Below, one piece after another: positions 1-6,316 of a stretch of 10,625 nucleotides of DNA. Source of the DNA: Acidimicrobiaceae bacterium. GTDB taxonomy: Bacteria; Actinomycetota; Acidimicrobiia; Acidimicrobiales; Ilumatobacteraceae. Where the stretch lies: assembly GCA_003154135.1 (NCBI GenBank), contig PMCN01000142.1, forward strand, positions 1 to 10,625. The letters are read 5' to 3'. A model generated the notes under the pieces. That model saw only the letters and a program-made list of their open reading frames with translations, had not been told where the DNA came from and did no database searches. A program made the translations under genes and the position numbers. The first letter of the stretch is position 1. Each line of letters opens with the position of its first letter.

Positions 1-2
1 CG

Positions 3-983
3 CCCCACGACTCGCCGCCCCACGACGGCCTGGTCGACCCGGCCGACGAGTTCCCCGAGCGGCCGGCGCCCTCGGGCAACCGTCGTTGGTTCATCGTCGC
101 CCTCCTCGTGATGGCCGCCCTCGGTGGCACGCTGGCCTGGTACAACTCGCGGCCCGAGCAACGCACGGTGCCGGCGCTGGCCGGGCTCGACCAGGGAGTG
201 GCCCTCAACTCGATCGCCGGCGACTTCATCGGCGTCATCGCTCAGGAGGCCAGCGAGAAGGTCGCCATGGGCACCGTCATCCGCACGCAACCCGACGTCG
301 GCGTCCGGGTCACCAAGGGCTCCAACCTCACGCTCTTCGTGAGCACCGGTCCAGCGCCGCGCGTGCTGCCCGATGTGACCGGCCTCACCCTGGCCGACGC
401 GACCGCGAAGTTGCAGGGTTTGGGGCTCACCGTCGAGACCGGCGAGCCAGTGTTCGACGAGCAGGTGGCCGCCGGGGTCGTGGTCAGCTGGACCGTGCCC
501 GACTCGCCGACCCTGGTCGCAGGCGGCACGGTCACCAAGGGCACGGCGGTGCGCCTCGTGGCCAGCGCCGGCCCGGCCCCGCGCAAGGTGCCCGACCTGA
601 AGAGCGCCACGCTGGCCGACGCGACGACGGCACTCGCCGGTGTGCAGCTCACCATCGCGCAAGGTCCCGATCAGTTCAGCCCGACGGTGCCTGCCGGTCA
701 GGTGATCAGCCAGCAGCCCGCGGCCGGCACCACGTTGCCGCGCGGCAGCGTGGTCACGGTCGTGCTGTCGAAGGGTGCCGACCTCGTCACCGTGCCCGAC
801 TTCACCGGCCTCGACTACAACGGCATCGTCGCCGCGGTCGCGAAGTCGGGCCTCACGTGGGGCAGCGCCTCCGGCAACGGCAACCTGGCACTGCAGTCGT
901 TCACCATCAACGGCGCACCGGGTGTGGCAGGGCAGAAGGTGCCGCGCGGCGCACGCATCGATCTCGTCTTCGCGTCCGCCTGA
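3..983 (+). CDS. PASTA-domain membrane protein, 5'-truncated (probably C-terminal half of a PknB-like Ser/Thr kinase)
   Basis: The frame is open to the left edge, so the gene begins outside the window; the GTG at 108 lies inside the transmembrane segment and is not a credible start. The 326 visible residues are a Pro/Asp-rich cytoplasmic stretch (about 1-28), one membrane helix (about 29-46), and four extracytoplasmic PASTA repeats at about 54-116, 120-190, 194-257 and 261-326. The first three show the usual P-D/A-L/V-x-G-x-x-x-x-x-A opening and a closing beta strand before a Gly-Pro or Gly-Ala linker. The fourth is more divergent and ends the protein. PASTA repeats bind peptidoglycan fragments or lipid II and usually form the sensor of PknB/StkP kinases that control growth and division. 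The kinase domain would lie left of the window and is not seen, so a kinase-less PASTA protein remains possible. Confidence 0.85.
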   Translation, partial: PHDSPPHDGLVDPADEFPERPAPSGNRRWFIVALLVMAALGGTLAWYNSRPEQRTVPALAGLDQGVALNSIAGDFIGVIAQEASEKVAMGTVIRTQPDVGVRVTKGSNLTLFVSTGPAPRVLPDVTGLTLADATAKLQGLGLTVETGEPVFDEQVAAGVVVSWTVPDSPTLVAGGTVTKGTAVRLVASAGPAPRKVPDLKSATLADATTALAGVQLTIAQGPDQFSPTVPAGQVISQQPAAGTTLPRGSVVTVVLSKGADLVTVPDFTGLDYNGIVAAVAKSGLTWGSASGNGNLALQSFTINGAPGVAGQKVPRGARIDLVFASA

Positions 984-985
984 GT

Positions 986-1031
986 GCTGCCGGTACTGTC
1001 CGCGCGTCACTTCCTCACTAACGTCGGCAGC
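986..1031. other. Possible long-loop hairpin behind the PASTA gene
   Basis: GCTGCCG at 986-992 and CGGCAGC at 1025-1031 are perfect 7-base inverted arms just after the PASTA stop codon. The 32-base loop and lack of a T-run make it a poor intrinsic terminator. A role in ending the upstream transcript is only a guess. Confidence 0.2.
1019..1024 (+). promoter_or_regulatory. Candidate -10 box for the SDR gene
   Basis: TAACGT fits the actinobacterial TANNNT -10 pattern and lies 31 bases before the SDR start codon, leaving room for a short leader carrying the Shine-Dalgarno. No good -35 box is visible at the expected distance. Such hexamers occur by chance, so this is only a candidate. Confidence 0.22.
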
Positions 1032-1040
1032 GAGGTGTAC

Positions 1041-1048
1041 AAGGAGGT
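1041..1048 (+). promoter_or_regulatory. Strong Shine-Dalgarno that fixes the SDR start
   Basis: AAGGAGGT is a near-perfect anti-16S match, separated by 7 bases from the ATG at 1056. It decides the start in favour of 1056 over the in-frame GTG at 984, which abuts the PASTA stop and would add 24 residues before the Rossmann fold. Confidence 0.85.
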
Positions 1049-1055
1049 ACTCGTC

Positions 1056-1931
1056 ATGGGGTCGCTCGATGGGCGCGTAGCCATCATCACCGGTGCGGGT
1101 CGCGGCATCGGCCGCGAGCACGCGCTGTTCTTCGCTGCGGAGGGAGCCAAGGTCGTGGTCAACGATCTCGGTGGCACCAACGACGGCACCGGCGCCGACA
1201 TCACGCCCGCGCAACAGGTGGTGGAAGAGATCCGCGCGATGGGCGGAGAGGCCGTCGTCAACGGCGACAACGTCGCCGACTGGCAGGGCGCGCAACGCAT
1301 GGTGAACCAGGCCATCGAGACGTTCGGCGACCTCGACATCCTCGTCAACAACGCAGGCATCCTGCGCGACCGCGTGCTCGTCAACATGACCGAGGAGGAG
1401 TGGGACGCGGTCATCGCGGTGCACCTCAAGGGTCATTTCGCCCCCAGCCGTTGGGCGGCGTCGTACTGGCGCGAGCAGCACAAGGCGGGCGTCAGCAAGC
1501 CGCGCAACATCGTGCACACCAGCAGCACGTCGGGCCTGTTCTCCAACCCGGGCCAGAGCAACTACGGCGCCGCGAAGACAGGCATCGCGACGTTCAGCCA
1601 GATCATCGCCAAGGAGCTCGTCCGCTACAACGTGAAGAGCAACACCATCGCCCCCGGCGCGCGCACCCGGCTCACTTTGGCCACACCGGGCCTCGGCGAC
1701 ATCATGAAGCCCAAGGAGGGCGCGTTCGACCCGTGGGACCCGGCAAACATCTCGCCGCTGGTGGCCTACCTCGCGTCGGCCGACTGCGCGTTCACCGGCG
1801 AGACCTTCCTCGTGCAGGGTGGCTCGGTCACGATGGTCGAGAGCTGGAAGCGCGGTGCCCATGTGGAACGCGACTCGAAGTGGACGGTCGGCGACCTCAC
1901 CACCGCGCTGGCGCCGCTCGCCCGACCGTGA
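1056..1931 (+). CDS. SDR-family NAD(P)-dependent dehydrogenase (MFE-2/HSD17B4-like)
   Basis: This 291-residue classical short-chain dehydrogenase has the cofactor motif TGAGRGIG at 12-19, ND at 36-37 where the cofactor ribose is read, NNAG at 98-101, and the catalytic set Ser157, Tyr170 and Lys174 (Y-x3-K). The VNDLGG stretch after the second beta strand, the long insertion following it, and the SSTSGLFSNPGQ region resemble the (3R)-hydroxyacyl-CoA dehydrogenase domain of peroxisomal multifunctional enzyme 2, so a hydroxyacyl-CoA or hydroxysteroid substrate is likely. The specific substrate cannot be read from sequence. The C-terminus runs about 30 residues past the core fold, ending in a Trp/Arg/Lys-containing tail. 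The start at 1056 is set by the Shine-Dalgarno at 1041. A convergent SCP2-like gene lies downstream beyond a hairpin. Confidence 0.9.
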   Translation: MGSLDGRVAIITGAGRGIGREHALFFAAEGAKVVVNDLGGTNDGTGADITPAQQVVEEIRAMGGEAVVNGDNVADWQGAQRMVNQAIETFGDLDILVNNAGILRDRVLVNMTEEEWDAVIAVHLKGHFAPSRWAASYWREQHKAGVSKPRNIVHTSSTSGLFSNPGQSNYGAAKTGIATFSQIIAKELVRYNVKSNTIAPGARTRLTLATPGLGDIMKPKEGAFDPWDPANISPLVAYLASADCAFTGETFLVQGGSVTMVESWKRGAHVERDSKWTVGDLTTALAPLARP

Positions 1932-1968
1932 GCACGCGCCCACCCCGGCGCCCACCCCACAACCCGAA

Positions 1969-2011
1969 CTTTGGCGCTGGCACGGGCCACAGGCCCGGCT
2001 GAGCGCCAAAG
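1969..2011. terminator. Bipartite hairpin between convergent SDR and SCP2 genes, likely bidirectional terminator
   Basis: CTTTGGCGCT at 1969-1978 is the exact reverse complement of 2002-2011. Inside it, CGGGCC at 1983-1988 pairs with GGCCCG at 1992-1997 around a 3-base loop, with a 4-by-4 internal loop between the two stems. The structure lies in the 84 bases between the stop codons of two converging genes, where a terminator serving both strands is expected. No T-run follows on either strand, so termination is inferred from position and stem strength. Confidence 0.6.
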
Positions 2012-2015
2012 CTCG

Positions 2016-2423
2016 TCAGCCGGTGATGTCCTTGATCTCGGCGGCGATCTTCTTCGCCACCTCGTCCTGGGGCATCGAGGTCTGCATCGCCATCATCTTC
2101 ATCATGTCGCCCTGCACCTTGATCTTGCCGGCCATGAACGCCTGCATGCCGGCCGCCTGGTTCTGCTCGACGAACACCTGGCGCGCCGTCTCGTAGTCGG
2201 TGGTGAGCGTGAGGTCGGGGGTGTCGAGCTCGCCGAGCTCCATCGTCACGTCGCCCGACGAGGTGTCGAGGAAGCACTTGATGGTGCCGTCGCCGAAGGG
2301 CACGTCGGTGATCACCTGGTTCATGCGGATGCTGCTGGTGACCTTCGTGGCCTGGTCGGCGTACTTCTCGCGAATGGCCTTGGCGGCCGACATCCACTCG
2401 TCGGACAGGAACGGACTGGTCAT
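2016..2423 (-). CDS. SCP2 sterol-binding domain protein
   Basis: This 135-residue cytoplasmic protein is essentially one SCP2 domain. The diagnostic parts are the beta segment around 50-61, the P-D-L-T-L-T-T-D-Y turn at 69-77, and the C-terminal block with AFMAGKIKVQGDMMKMMAM at 95-113, matching the family's 'F-x-x-G-K-(I/L)-K-V-x-G-D' signature. SCP2-type proteins carry sterols, fatty acids or acyl-CoAs in a hydrophobic tunnel; no catalytic activity is expected. The ATG at 2421-2423 is preceded by GAGGAG 6 bases away. The gene converges with the MFE-2-like SDR and diverges from serA. In animal MFE-2 an SDR domain and an SCP2 domain sit in one polypeptide, so the neighbourhood hints at a shared acyl-CoA or sterol role, but the opposite orientation argues against one transcript. 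Confidence 0.88.
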   Translation of the reverse strand: MTSPFLSDEWMSAAKAIREKYADQATKVTSSIRMNQVITDVPFGDGTIKCFLDTSSGDVTMELGELDTPDLTLTTDYETARQVFVEQNQAAGMQAFMAGKIKVQGDMMKMMAMQTSMPQDEVAKKIAAEIKDITG

Positions 2424-2429
2424 GACTGG

Positions 2430-2435
2430 CTCCTC
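2430..2435 (-). promoter_or_regulatory. Shine-Dalgarno of the SCP2 gene
   Basis: On the - strand this reads GAGGAG, 6 bases before the ATG at 2423. It supports this start over the longer open frame that runs on through the antisense of serA. Confidence 0.7.
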
Positions 2436-2457
2436 GGTGCACACGATTGGTGGCGCG

Positions 2458-2463
2458 AACCTA
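2458..2463 (-). promoter_or_regulatory. Candidate -10 box for the SCP2 gene
   Basis: The - strand reads TAGGTT, fitting TANNNT, 34 bases upstream of the SCP2 ATG in the divergent gap shared with serA. No clear -35 hexamer accompanies it, so support is weak. Confidence 0.22.
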
Positions 2464-2506
2464 GCCCGTTCGACCCCCCGCCGAGGAGGCGAGCCGACCC
2501 GGCATG

Positions 2507-2521
2507 TGAACAGAACGTTCA
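2507..2521. promoter_or_regulatory. Inverted repeat TGAAC-N5-GTTCA in the serA/SCP2 divergent gap
   Basis: TGAAC at 2507-2511 and GTTCA at 2517-2521 are perfect arms 35 bases before the serA start. The position suits an operator acting on serA, the SCP2 gene or both. It resembles but does not match an actinobacterial LexA box, which has four bases between GAAC and GTTC, not five. Which protein would bind it is unknown. Confidence 0.25.
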
Positions 2522-2555
2522 ACCCGGTTCCATCCGGTGCGGCAGCCCGGTAACG

Positions 2556-4136
2556 ATGGTGCCAATGGCACGCATCCTGGTCACCGAAGAGATCGCCGAA
2601 GGAGGTCTCGAGCGCCTGCGCGCCGCGGGCCACGACGTGCACGTGGAGCTCGACCTCACGAAGCTGCTGAAGGCGATCCGGGGCGCGCACGCGCTCATCA
2701 TCCGCTCCGCCACCCAGGTCACCGCCGAGGTGATGGAAGCAGGTGCCGACCTGCTGGTCGTCGGCCGCGCTGGCATCGGCCTCGACAACGTCGACGTCGA
2801 AGCCGCCACTCGCCGCGGGATCATGGTGGTCAACGCGCCGCAGAGCAACATCATCTCGGCGGCCGAGCACACGATGGCCCTCCTGCTCGCCCAGGCGCGC
2901 AACGTGCCGCAGGCACACGCGGCGCTCATCGCCGGCCGGTGGGAGCGCAGCCGGTGGGAAGGCGTCGAGCTGGCCGACAAGACCCTGGCCATCATCGGCC
3001 TCGGGCGCATCGGCAAGCTGGTGGGCGACCGGGCCAAGGCGTTCGGCATGCGACTCGTGGCCTACGACCCCTTCGTCTCGGTCGAGCGGGCCCGGCAGAT
3101 GGGGGTCGAACTGGTGTCGCTCGACCAGGCAGTGGCGGAGGCCGACTTCCTCACCGTGCACCTGCCCAGGACGAAGGAGACCACCGGCCTCATCAATCGC
3201 GACCTGCTGCTGAAGGCAAAGCCATCGTTGCGGGTCATCAACGTCGCTCGCGGTGGCATCGTCGACGAGCAGGCCCTGGCCGAATGCGTGCGCGACGGCA
3301 TCATCGCCGGCGCCGCGGTCGACGTGTTCGTCACCGAGCCGACCACCTCGTCGCCGCTGTTCGGGCTCGACAGCATCGTGGTCACCCCGCACCTCGGTGC
3401 CAGCACCCGCGAAGCACAGGACAAGGCCGGCGACACCATCGCCGACATGGTGCTCCTCGCGCTGGCCGGCGACTTCGTGCCGTTCGCGGTCAACGTCGAT
3501 GCCGCCGAGGCCAACGAGACGCTGCGTCCCTTCCTGCCGCTCGCCGAGCAGCTCGGCCGGCTGTTCGCCTCCATCGTCGCCACGTCGCTGGGCACGTCGC
3601 CCGGAGGGTTCGAGGTGTGCACCGAGGGCGACATCGCCGGCTACGACACCCGCATCCTCTCGCTCGCCGCGCTGAAGGGCTTCTTCGGCACCATCAGCGA
3701 CGAGCAGGTCACCTACGTCAACGCCCCTCAGCTCGCACAGCAGTACGGGCTGGAGCTGCGCGAGACCAACTGCTCCACGTCGGCCGACTTCGTGAACCTG
3801 CTCACACTGCGCGGCGCGGGCCACAGCATCTCCGGCACCCTGGTGGGCCGGCGCAGCGAGCAGCGCATCGTGATGGTCGACGACCACCACTTCGACGTGC
3901 CGCCGTCCGACCACATGCTGATGGTGAAGAACGACGACCGCCCCGGCGTGATCGGCACGGTGGGCACGCTGCTCGGCGATGCCGGCGTCAACATCGCCGA
4001 CATGGACGTCGGGCGCGCCGCCACGCCCGGTACCGCCGTCATGCTCATCGCACCCACGGCGATGGTGTCCGACGACGTGGTCGCCCGCCTCCGCGAGGCC
4101 CCGGGCATCATCTCGGTCGTCCAGCTCGCCGGCTGA
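2556..4136 (+). CDS. serA: D-3-phosphoglycerate dehydrogenase
   Basis: The enzyme oxidises 3-phosphoglycerate to 3-phosphohydroxypyruvate with NAD, the first step of serine synthesis. The 526-residue length fits the long actinobacterial form. Visible parts are the N-terminal substrate domain with RAGIGLDNVD at 71-80, the Rossmann motif GLGRIG at 148-153 with Asp171 after the next strand, and the catalytic set Arg232 (ARGG), Glu261 and His279 (PHLGA). A return of the substrate domain to about 318, an intermediate domain at about 320-450, and a C-terminal ACT domain at about 455-526 (MVKNDDRPGVIG) follow. The last two are the regulatory parts through which L-serine inhibits such enzymes. ATG 2556 and ATG 2565 are both possible and neither has a good Shine-Dalgarno; homologues I recall begin like the second. 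The open frame upstream is antisense to the SCP2 gene and is not coding. Confidence 0.95.
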   Translation: MVPMARILVTEEIAEGGLERLRAAGHDVHVELDLTKLLKAIRGAHALIIRSATQVTAEVMEAGADLLVVGRAGIGLDNVDVEAATRRGIMVVNAPQSNIISAAEHTMALLLAQARNVPQAHAALIAGRWERSRWEGVELADKTLAIIGLGRIGKLVGDRAKAFGMRLVAYDPFVSVERARQMGVELVSLDQAVAEADFLTVHLPRTKETTGLINRDLLLKAKPSLRVINVARGGIVDEQALAECVRDGIIAGAAVDVFVTEPTTSSPLFGLDSIVVTPHLGASTREAQDKAGDTIADMVLLALAGDFVPFAVNVDAAEANETLRPFLPLAEQLGRLFASIVATSLGTSPGGFEVCTEGDIAGYDTRILSLAALKGFFGTISDEQVTYVNAPQLAQQYGLELRETNCSTSADFVNLLTLRGAGHSISGTLVGRRSEQRIVMVDDHHFDVPPSDHMLMVKNDDRPGVIGTVGTLLGDAGVNIADMDVGRAATPGTAVMLIAPTAMVSDDVVARLREAPGIISVVQLAG

Positions 4137-4151
4137 CGCACGCCCGGCCGT

Positions 4152-4550
4152 TCACGAGAGCGTCTGTGCAACCTCCCACAGCGAGCCGTCGGGATCGGCG
4201 AAGCACGCCGTGCGCTGGCCCCATGGACGGTCGAGAGGACCGTTGATCAGCTCCACGCCCCGCGACCGCAGATCGGCCACGGTGGCGTCGGCATCGTCGA
4301 CCCAGATGGTGAACTGGAACCGGGCGCCGCTGTTCGGCGCGGCGACGGGCGCCGGCTCGACGAGCCCCGGCGCCTCCGACACGGCCAGCAGGTTGACGAT
4401 GGTGTTGTCGAACTGCACCACCGCCGACACGTCGTCCTCGTAGACGAGCAGCACGTCGAACACGCGCTGGTACCAGGCCTTCGCCAGCTCGACATCGGCG
4501 ACGAACAGGGTGATGGCACCGATGCCGGGTGCCGTGCGGGGGTCGGTCAT
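4152..4550 (-). CDS. VOC (glyoxalase/bleomycin-resistance-like) family protein
   Basis: This 132-residue protein has two beta-alpha-beta-beta-beta modules typical of the vicinal-oxygen-chelate fold: about 9-57, opening IGAITLFVADVELAKAWYQ, and about 76-130, ending FADPDGSLWEV. The family includes glyoxalases, dioxygenases and antibiotic-binding proteins, and the specific function cannot be named here. Of the four usual metal ligands only Glu126 is evident: the first-strand His position holds Thr, and no His stands at the start of the second module. It may therefore not use a metal. The ATG at 4550 lies 35 bases after the pyrF stop and has no clear Shine-Dalgarno, so it could be translated from a pyrF transcript. 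It converges on serA with only 15 bases between stops. Longer open frames over this region are antisense or out of frame. Confidence 0.82.
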   Translation of the reverse strand: MTDPRTAPGIGAITLFVADVELAKAWYQRVFDVLLVYEDDVSAVVQFDNTIVNLLAVSEAPGLVEPAPVAAPNSGARFQFTIWVDDADATVADLRSRGVELINGPLDRPWGQRTACFADPDGSLWEVAQTLS

Positions 4551-4585
4551 CGCGAAACTGTACGACGTCGTCGTCGGCGAGCGGC

Positions 4586-5395
4586 TCAGCGAACGGTCTG
4601 GCCGCGGATCGCGTCGCGGGTGGCTTCTGCCTCGGCGGCGGCGGCCTCCGCGAAGTCGGCTCCCTGCGAGGCGTAGAGCACCGCCCGCGACGAGCTGATG
4701 ACCATGCCGTAGCCCGTGCTGTCGTGACCGGCGGCCACGGTAGCGTCGATGTCGCCGCCCTGTGCCCCGATGCCGGGCACCAGCACCGGCAGGTCGCCGA
4801 CGATGGCGCGCACCTGGCGCAGCTCGTCGGGGTACGTGGCACCCACCACCAGACCGCAATCGCCGATCTCGTTCCACTCGGTGGCCACGCGCCGGGCGAC
4901 GTGGAGGTACAGCGGCTCACCGTCGACATCGAGCGACTGGAAGTCGCCGCTGCCCGGGTTGCTGGTGCGGCACAGGACGAAGACACCGCCGTCGCGATGC
5001 CGTAGGAACGGTTCGATCGAGTCGGTGCCGAGGTAGGGGTTGACCGTCACGGCCTGGGCGCCATAGCGGTCGAAGGCCTCGCGGGCGTACTGCTCGGCGG
5101 TGCTGCCGATGTCGCCGCGCTTGGCGTCGAGGAGCAGCAGCACGTCGGGGTACTGCTCGCGGATGTAGGTGCAGATGCGCTCGAGGTCGCGCTCGGCGGC
5201 GATGGCGGAGAAGAAGGCGATCTGCGGCTTGTAGGCGCACACCGTGTGCGCAGTGGAGTCGACGATGGCCCGGCAGAAGTCGAAGACCGAACCGTGCACG
5301 ACCTCTGGGAAGCGGGCGGGGTCGGGGTCGAGCCCGACGCACAGCATGGAGTTCGACGTGAGCCACGCCCGCCGCAGATGTGAGTGGAAGGCCAT
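4586..5395 (-). CDS. pyrF: Orotidine 5'-phosphate decarboxylase
   Basis: PyrF converts OMP to UMP, the last step of de novo pyrimidine synthesis. The 269-residue length and the LDAKRGDIG motif at 89-97 (Asp90, Lys92, Asp95 as the charged catalytic network) mark the PyrF subfamily with a DAKRGD core, as in mycobacteria. Further family parts are GLDPD at 21-25, YKPQ at 55-58, VVGATYP at 183-189, the phosphate loop PGIGAQGGD at 207-215, and SSSRAVLYA at 234-242 with Arg237 for phosphate. The C-terminal Ala/Glu-rich helix is normal for the group. The ATG at 5395 starts 12 bases after the stop of the haem protein, and a perfect hairpin covers that junction. No obvious Shine-Dalgarno is seen. The VOC gene follows on the same strand. 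Confidence 0.95.
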   Translation of the reverse strand: MAFHSHLRRAWLTSNSMLCVGLDPDPARFPEVVHGSVFDFCRAIVDSTAHTVCAYKPQIAFFSAIAAERDLERICTYIREQYPDVLLLLDAKRGDIGSTAEQYAREAFDRYGAQAVTVNPYLGTDSIEPFLRHRDGGVFVLCRTSNPGSGDFQSLDVDGEPLYLHVARRVATEWNEIGDCGLVVGATYPDELRQVRAIVGDLPVLVPGIGAQGGDIDATVAAGHDSTGYGMVISSSRAVLYASQGADFAEAAAAEAEATRDAIRGQTVR

Positions 5396-5400
5396 CGGCC

Positions 5401-5420
5401 GTCGACTCTAGCGAGTCGAC
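5401..5420. other. Perfect 8-bp inverted repeat over the haem-protein stop codon, just before pyrF
   Basis: GTCGACTC at 5401-5408 is the exact reverse complement of 5413-5420, with a 4-base loop TAGC. The stop codon of the ferric-reductase-like gene (5408-5410, - strand) lies in the arm and loop, and the pyrF ATG begins 5 bases after the hairpin. It could be a transcription terminator, an attenuator, or a translational block at the pyrF start; no T-run supports a classical terminator. Confidence 0.5.
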
Positions 5421-6316
5421 ACCAGCTCGACCGGTCTGCCGCTGGGCGGCGCGGCGAACACGTTCGCCGGTGCAGGCGGTGTCGGCGACACGGCCGCCGG
5501 AGCGGCCACCGGAGCGGGCTCGGGCTCGGGCGCGGCCGGCAGCACGAGTCCACGGCGTTCGTCCGCGTGTGGGGCGAACACGCTCAGCTCGGCGGCCGCG
5601 ATCGCTGCCTTGGCCGCGGCCACCTTGGCCTTCGCCAGTGCCGCCTTGTCGGCTGCCGTGCCCGATGCGGTGGCCCCTGCCGTAGCGACTGTGCGGGCCG
5701 CAGGGGTGGGTGTCGGCGGGGTCGCCGGAGCCGTCGCTACGGTCGCAACCTTGGCGCCCGACTTGGCCGACTTGCTGCGGCGGGGCGTGAACGTGAGCGC
5801 CCGGAACAGGCTGAGCAGCACCACGAGGTCGCAGACGCCGAGCGCGGTCCACTGCACGACCTTGCTGCCGGCATCGGCGCCGGCCATGAATGCGTGCACG
5901 GTGCCGGTGATGAAGAGCGGGAAGCTCAGCAGGTGCACGGCGTGCCACACCTTGCGGGGCAGCCTGCGCATCATCCACGACGTGATCTGGATGGCGACGA
6001 GCAGGTAGAACGCGGCGATGCCCCACGCCACCGCGCCGGTACGCCACGGTGACGCCATCGGGACGAAGAGCTCCCTCCACCCGAAGTGCACGTAGTTGTC
6101 GGCCACCAGTCCCAGCAGGTGCACCGCCGTGAACACGATCGACAACGTGCCCAGGTACTTGTGCAGGTCGAGCAGCCACGCGGGGATGCCACGGCGGCGA
6201 ACGAGCCGGCTCGACAACGTGAGGCCCCACAGGATGCTCGCCGCCACCAGCAGGTAGGCGATGATGCCGCTCGAGCGGCTCACGTACCACGACAACTTCT
6301 CGGTCACTGCGATCAT
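5408..6316 (-). CDS. Ferric-reductase-like transmembrane b-type cytochrome with Ala/Pro-rich tail
   Basis: This 302-residue protein has five predicted helices (about 16-34, 50-70, 94-112, 125-144, 154-174). His52 and His66 on helix 2, and His125 or His128 with His141 on helix 4, are placed to hold two stacked b haems, as in the ferric reductase-like domain (PF01794). Charge distribution (RRRG after helix 1, RRLPRK after helix 3, RRSKSAK after helix 5) puts the N-terminus outside and the C-terminus inside. It lacks the FAD- and NADPH-binding domains of true ferric reductases and NOX enzymes, so electrons must come from a partner. Residues 176-302 form an unusual tail: Pro/Thr, then an Ala/Lys helix (about 222-243), then Pro/Ala. 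The ATG shares ATGA with the apbE stop, with GGAGG 7 bases upstream. A MsrQ/YedZ-like membrane subunit is the nearest alternative reading. Confidence 0.82.
   Translation of the reverse strand: MIAVTEKLSWYVSRSSGIIAYLLVAASILWGLTLSSRLVRRRGIPAWLLDLHKYLGTLSIVFTAVHLLGLVADNYVHFGWRELFVPMASPWRTGAVAWGIAAFYLLVAIQITSWMMRRLPRKVWHAVHLLSFPLFITGTVHAFMAGADAGSKVVQWTALGVCDLVVLLSLFRALTFTPRRSKSAKSGAKVATVATAPATPPTPTPAARTVATAGATASGTAADKAALAKAKVAAAKAAIAAAELSVFAPHADERRGLVLPAAPEPEPAPVAAPAAVSPTPPAPANVFAAPPSGRPVELVSTR
5411..5791 (-). repeat. Low-complexity Ala/Lys/Pro-coding tail of the haem protein
   Basis: Codons for residues 176-302 use almost only Ala, Pro, Thr, Val and Lys, with alternating AxAK units around 223-243 that suggest a long helix. 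Overlapping open frames on the other strand here come from the GC-rich bias and are not genes. Confidence 0.5.

Noticed and set aside
984..1055. GTG start at 984 for the SDR gene
   Set aside because: The extra 24 residues precede a normal Rossmann start and lack a Shine-Dalgarno, while ATG 1056 has AAGGAGGT at ideal spacing.
2507..2521. LexA (SOS) box
   Set aside because: The spacing between GAAC and GTTC is five bases, not four, and serA is not an SOS gene.
1971..2555. Open frame extending serA upstream by 195 codons
   Set aside because: It runs antisense through the SCP2 gene, which has a clear domain match and a Shine-Dalgarno. The added residues show no similarity to the SerA N-terminus, which begins at ARILVTEE.
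2424..3914. Long - strand open frame extending the SCP2 protein by nearly 500 residues
   Set aside because: It is the antisense of serA with biased Arg/Val/Gly/Asp composition. The SCP2 domain is complete from the ATG at 2423, which has its own ribosome site.
4137..4151. Terminator between convergent serA and VOC genes
   Set aside because: Only a weak 5-bp GCCGG/CCGGC pairing can be drawn across the 15-base gap and the serA end; it is not convincing as a stem.
4562..4571. ACGACGTCGT palindrome in the pyrF-VOC gap as a regulatory site
   Set aside because: It is short, made of simple CG-rich triplets common in this genome type, and has no partner repeat.
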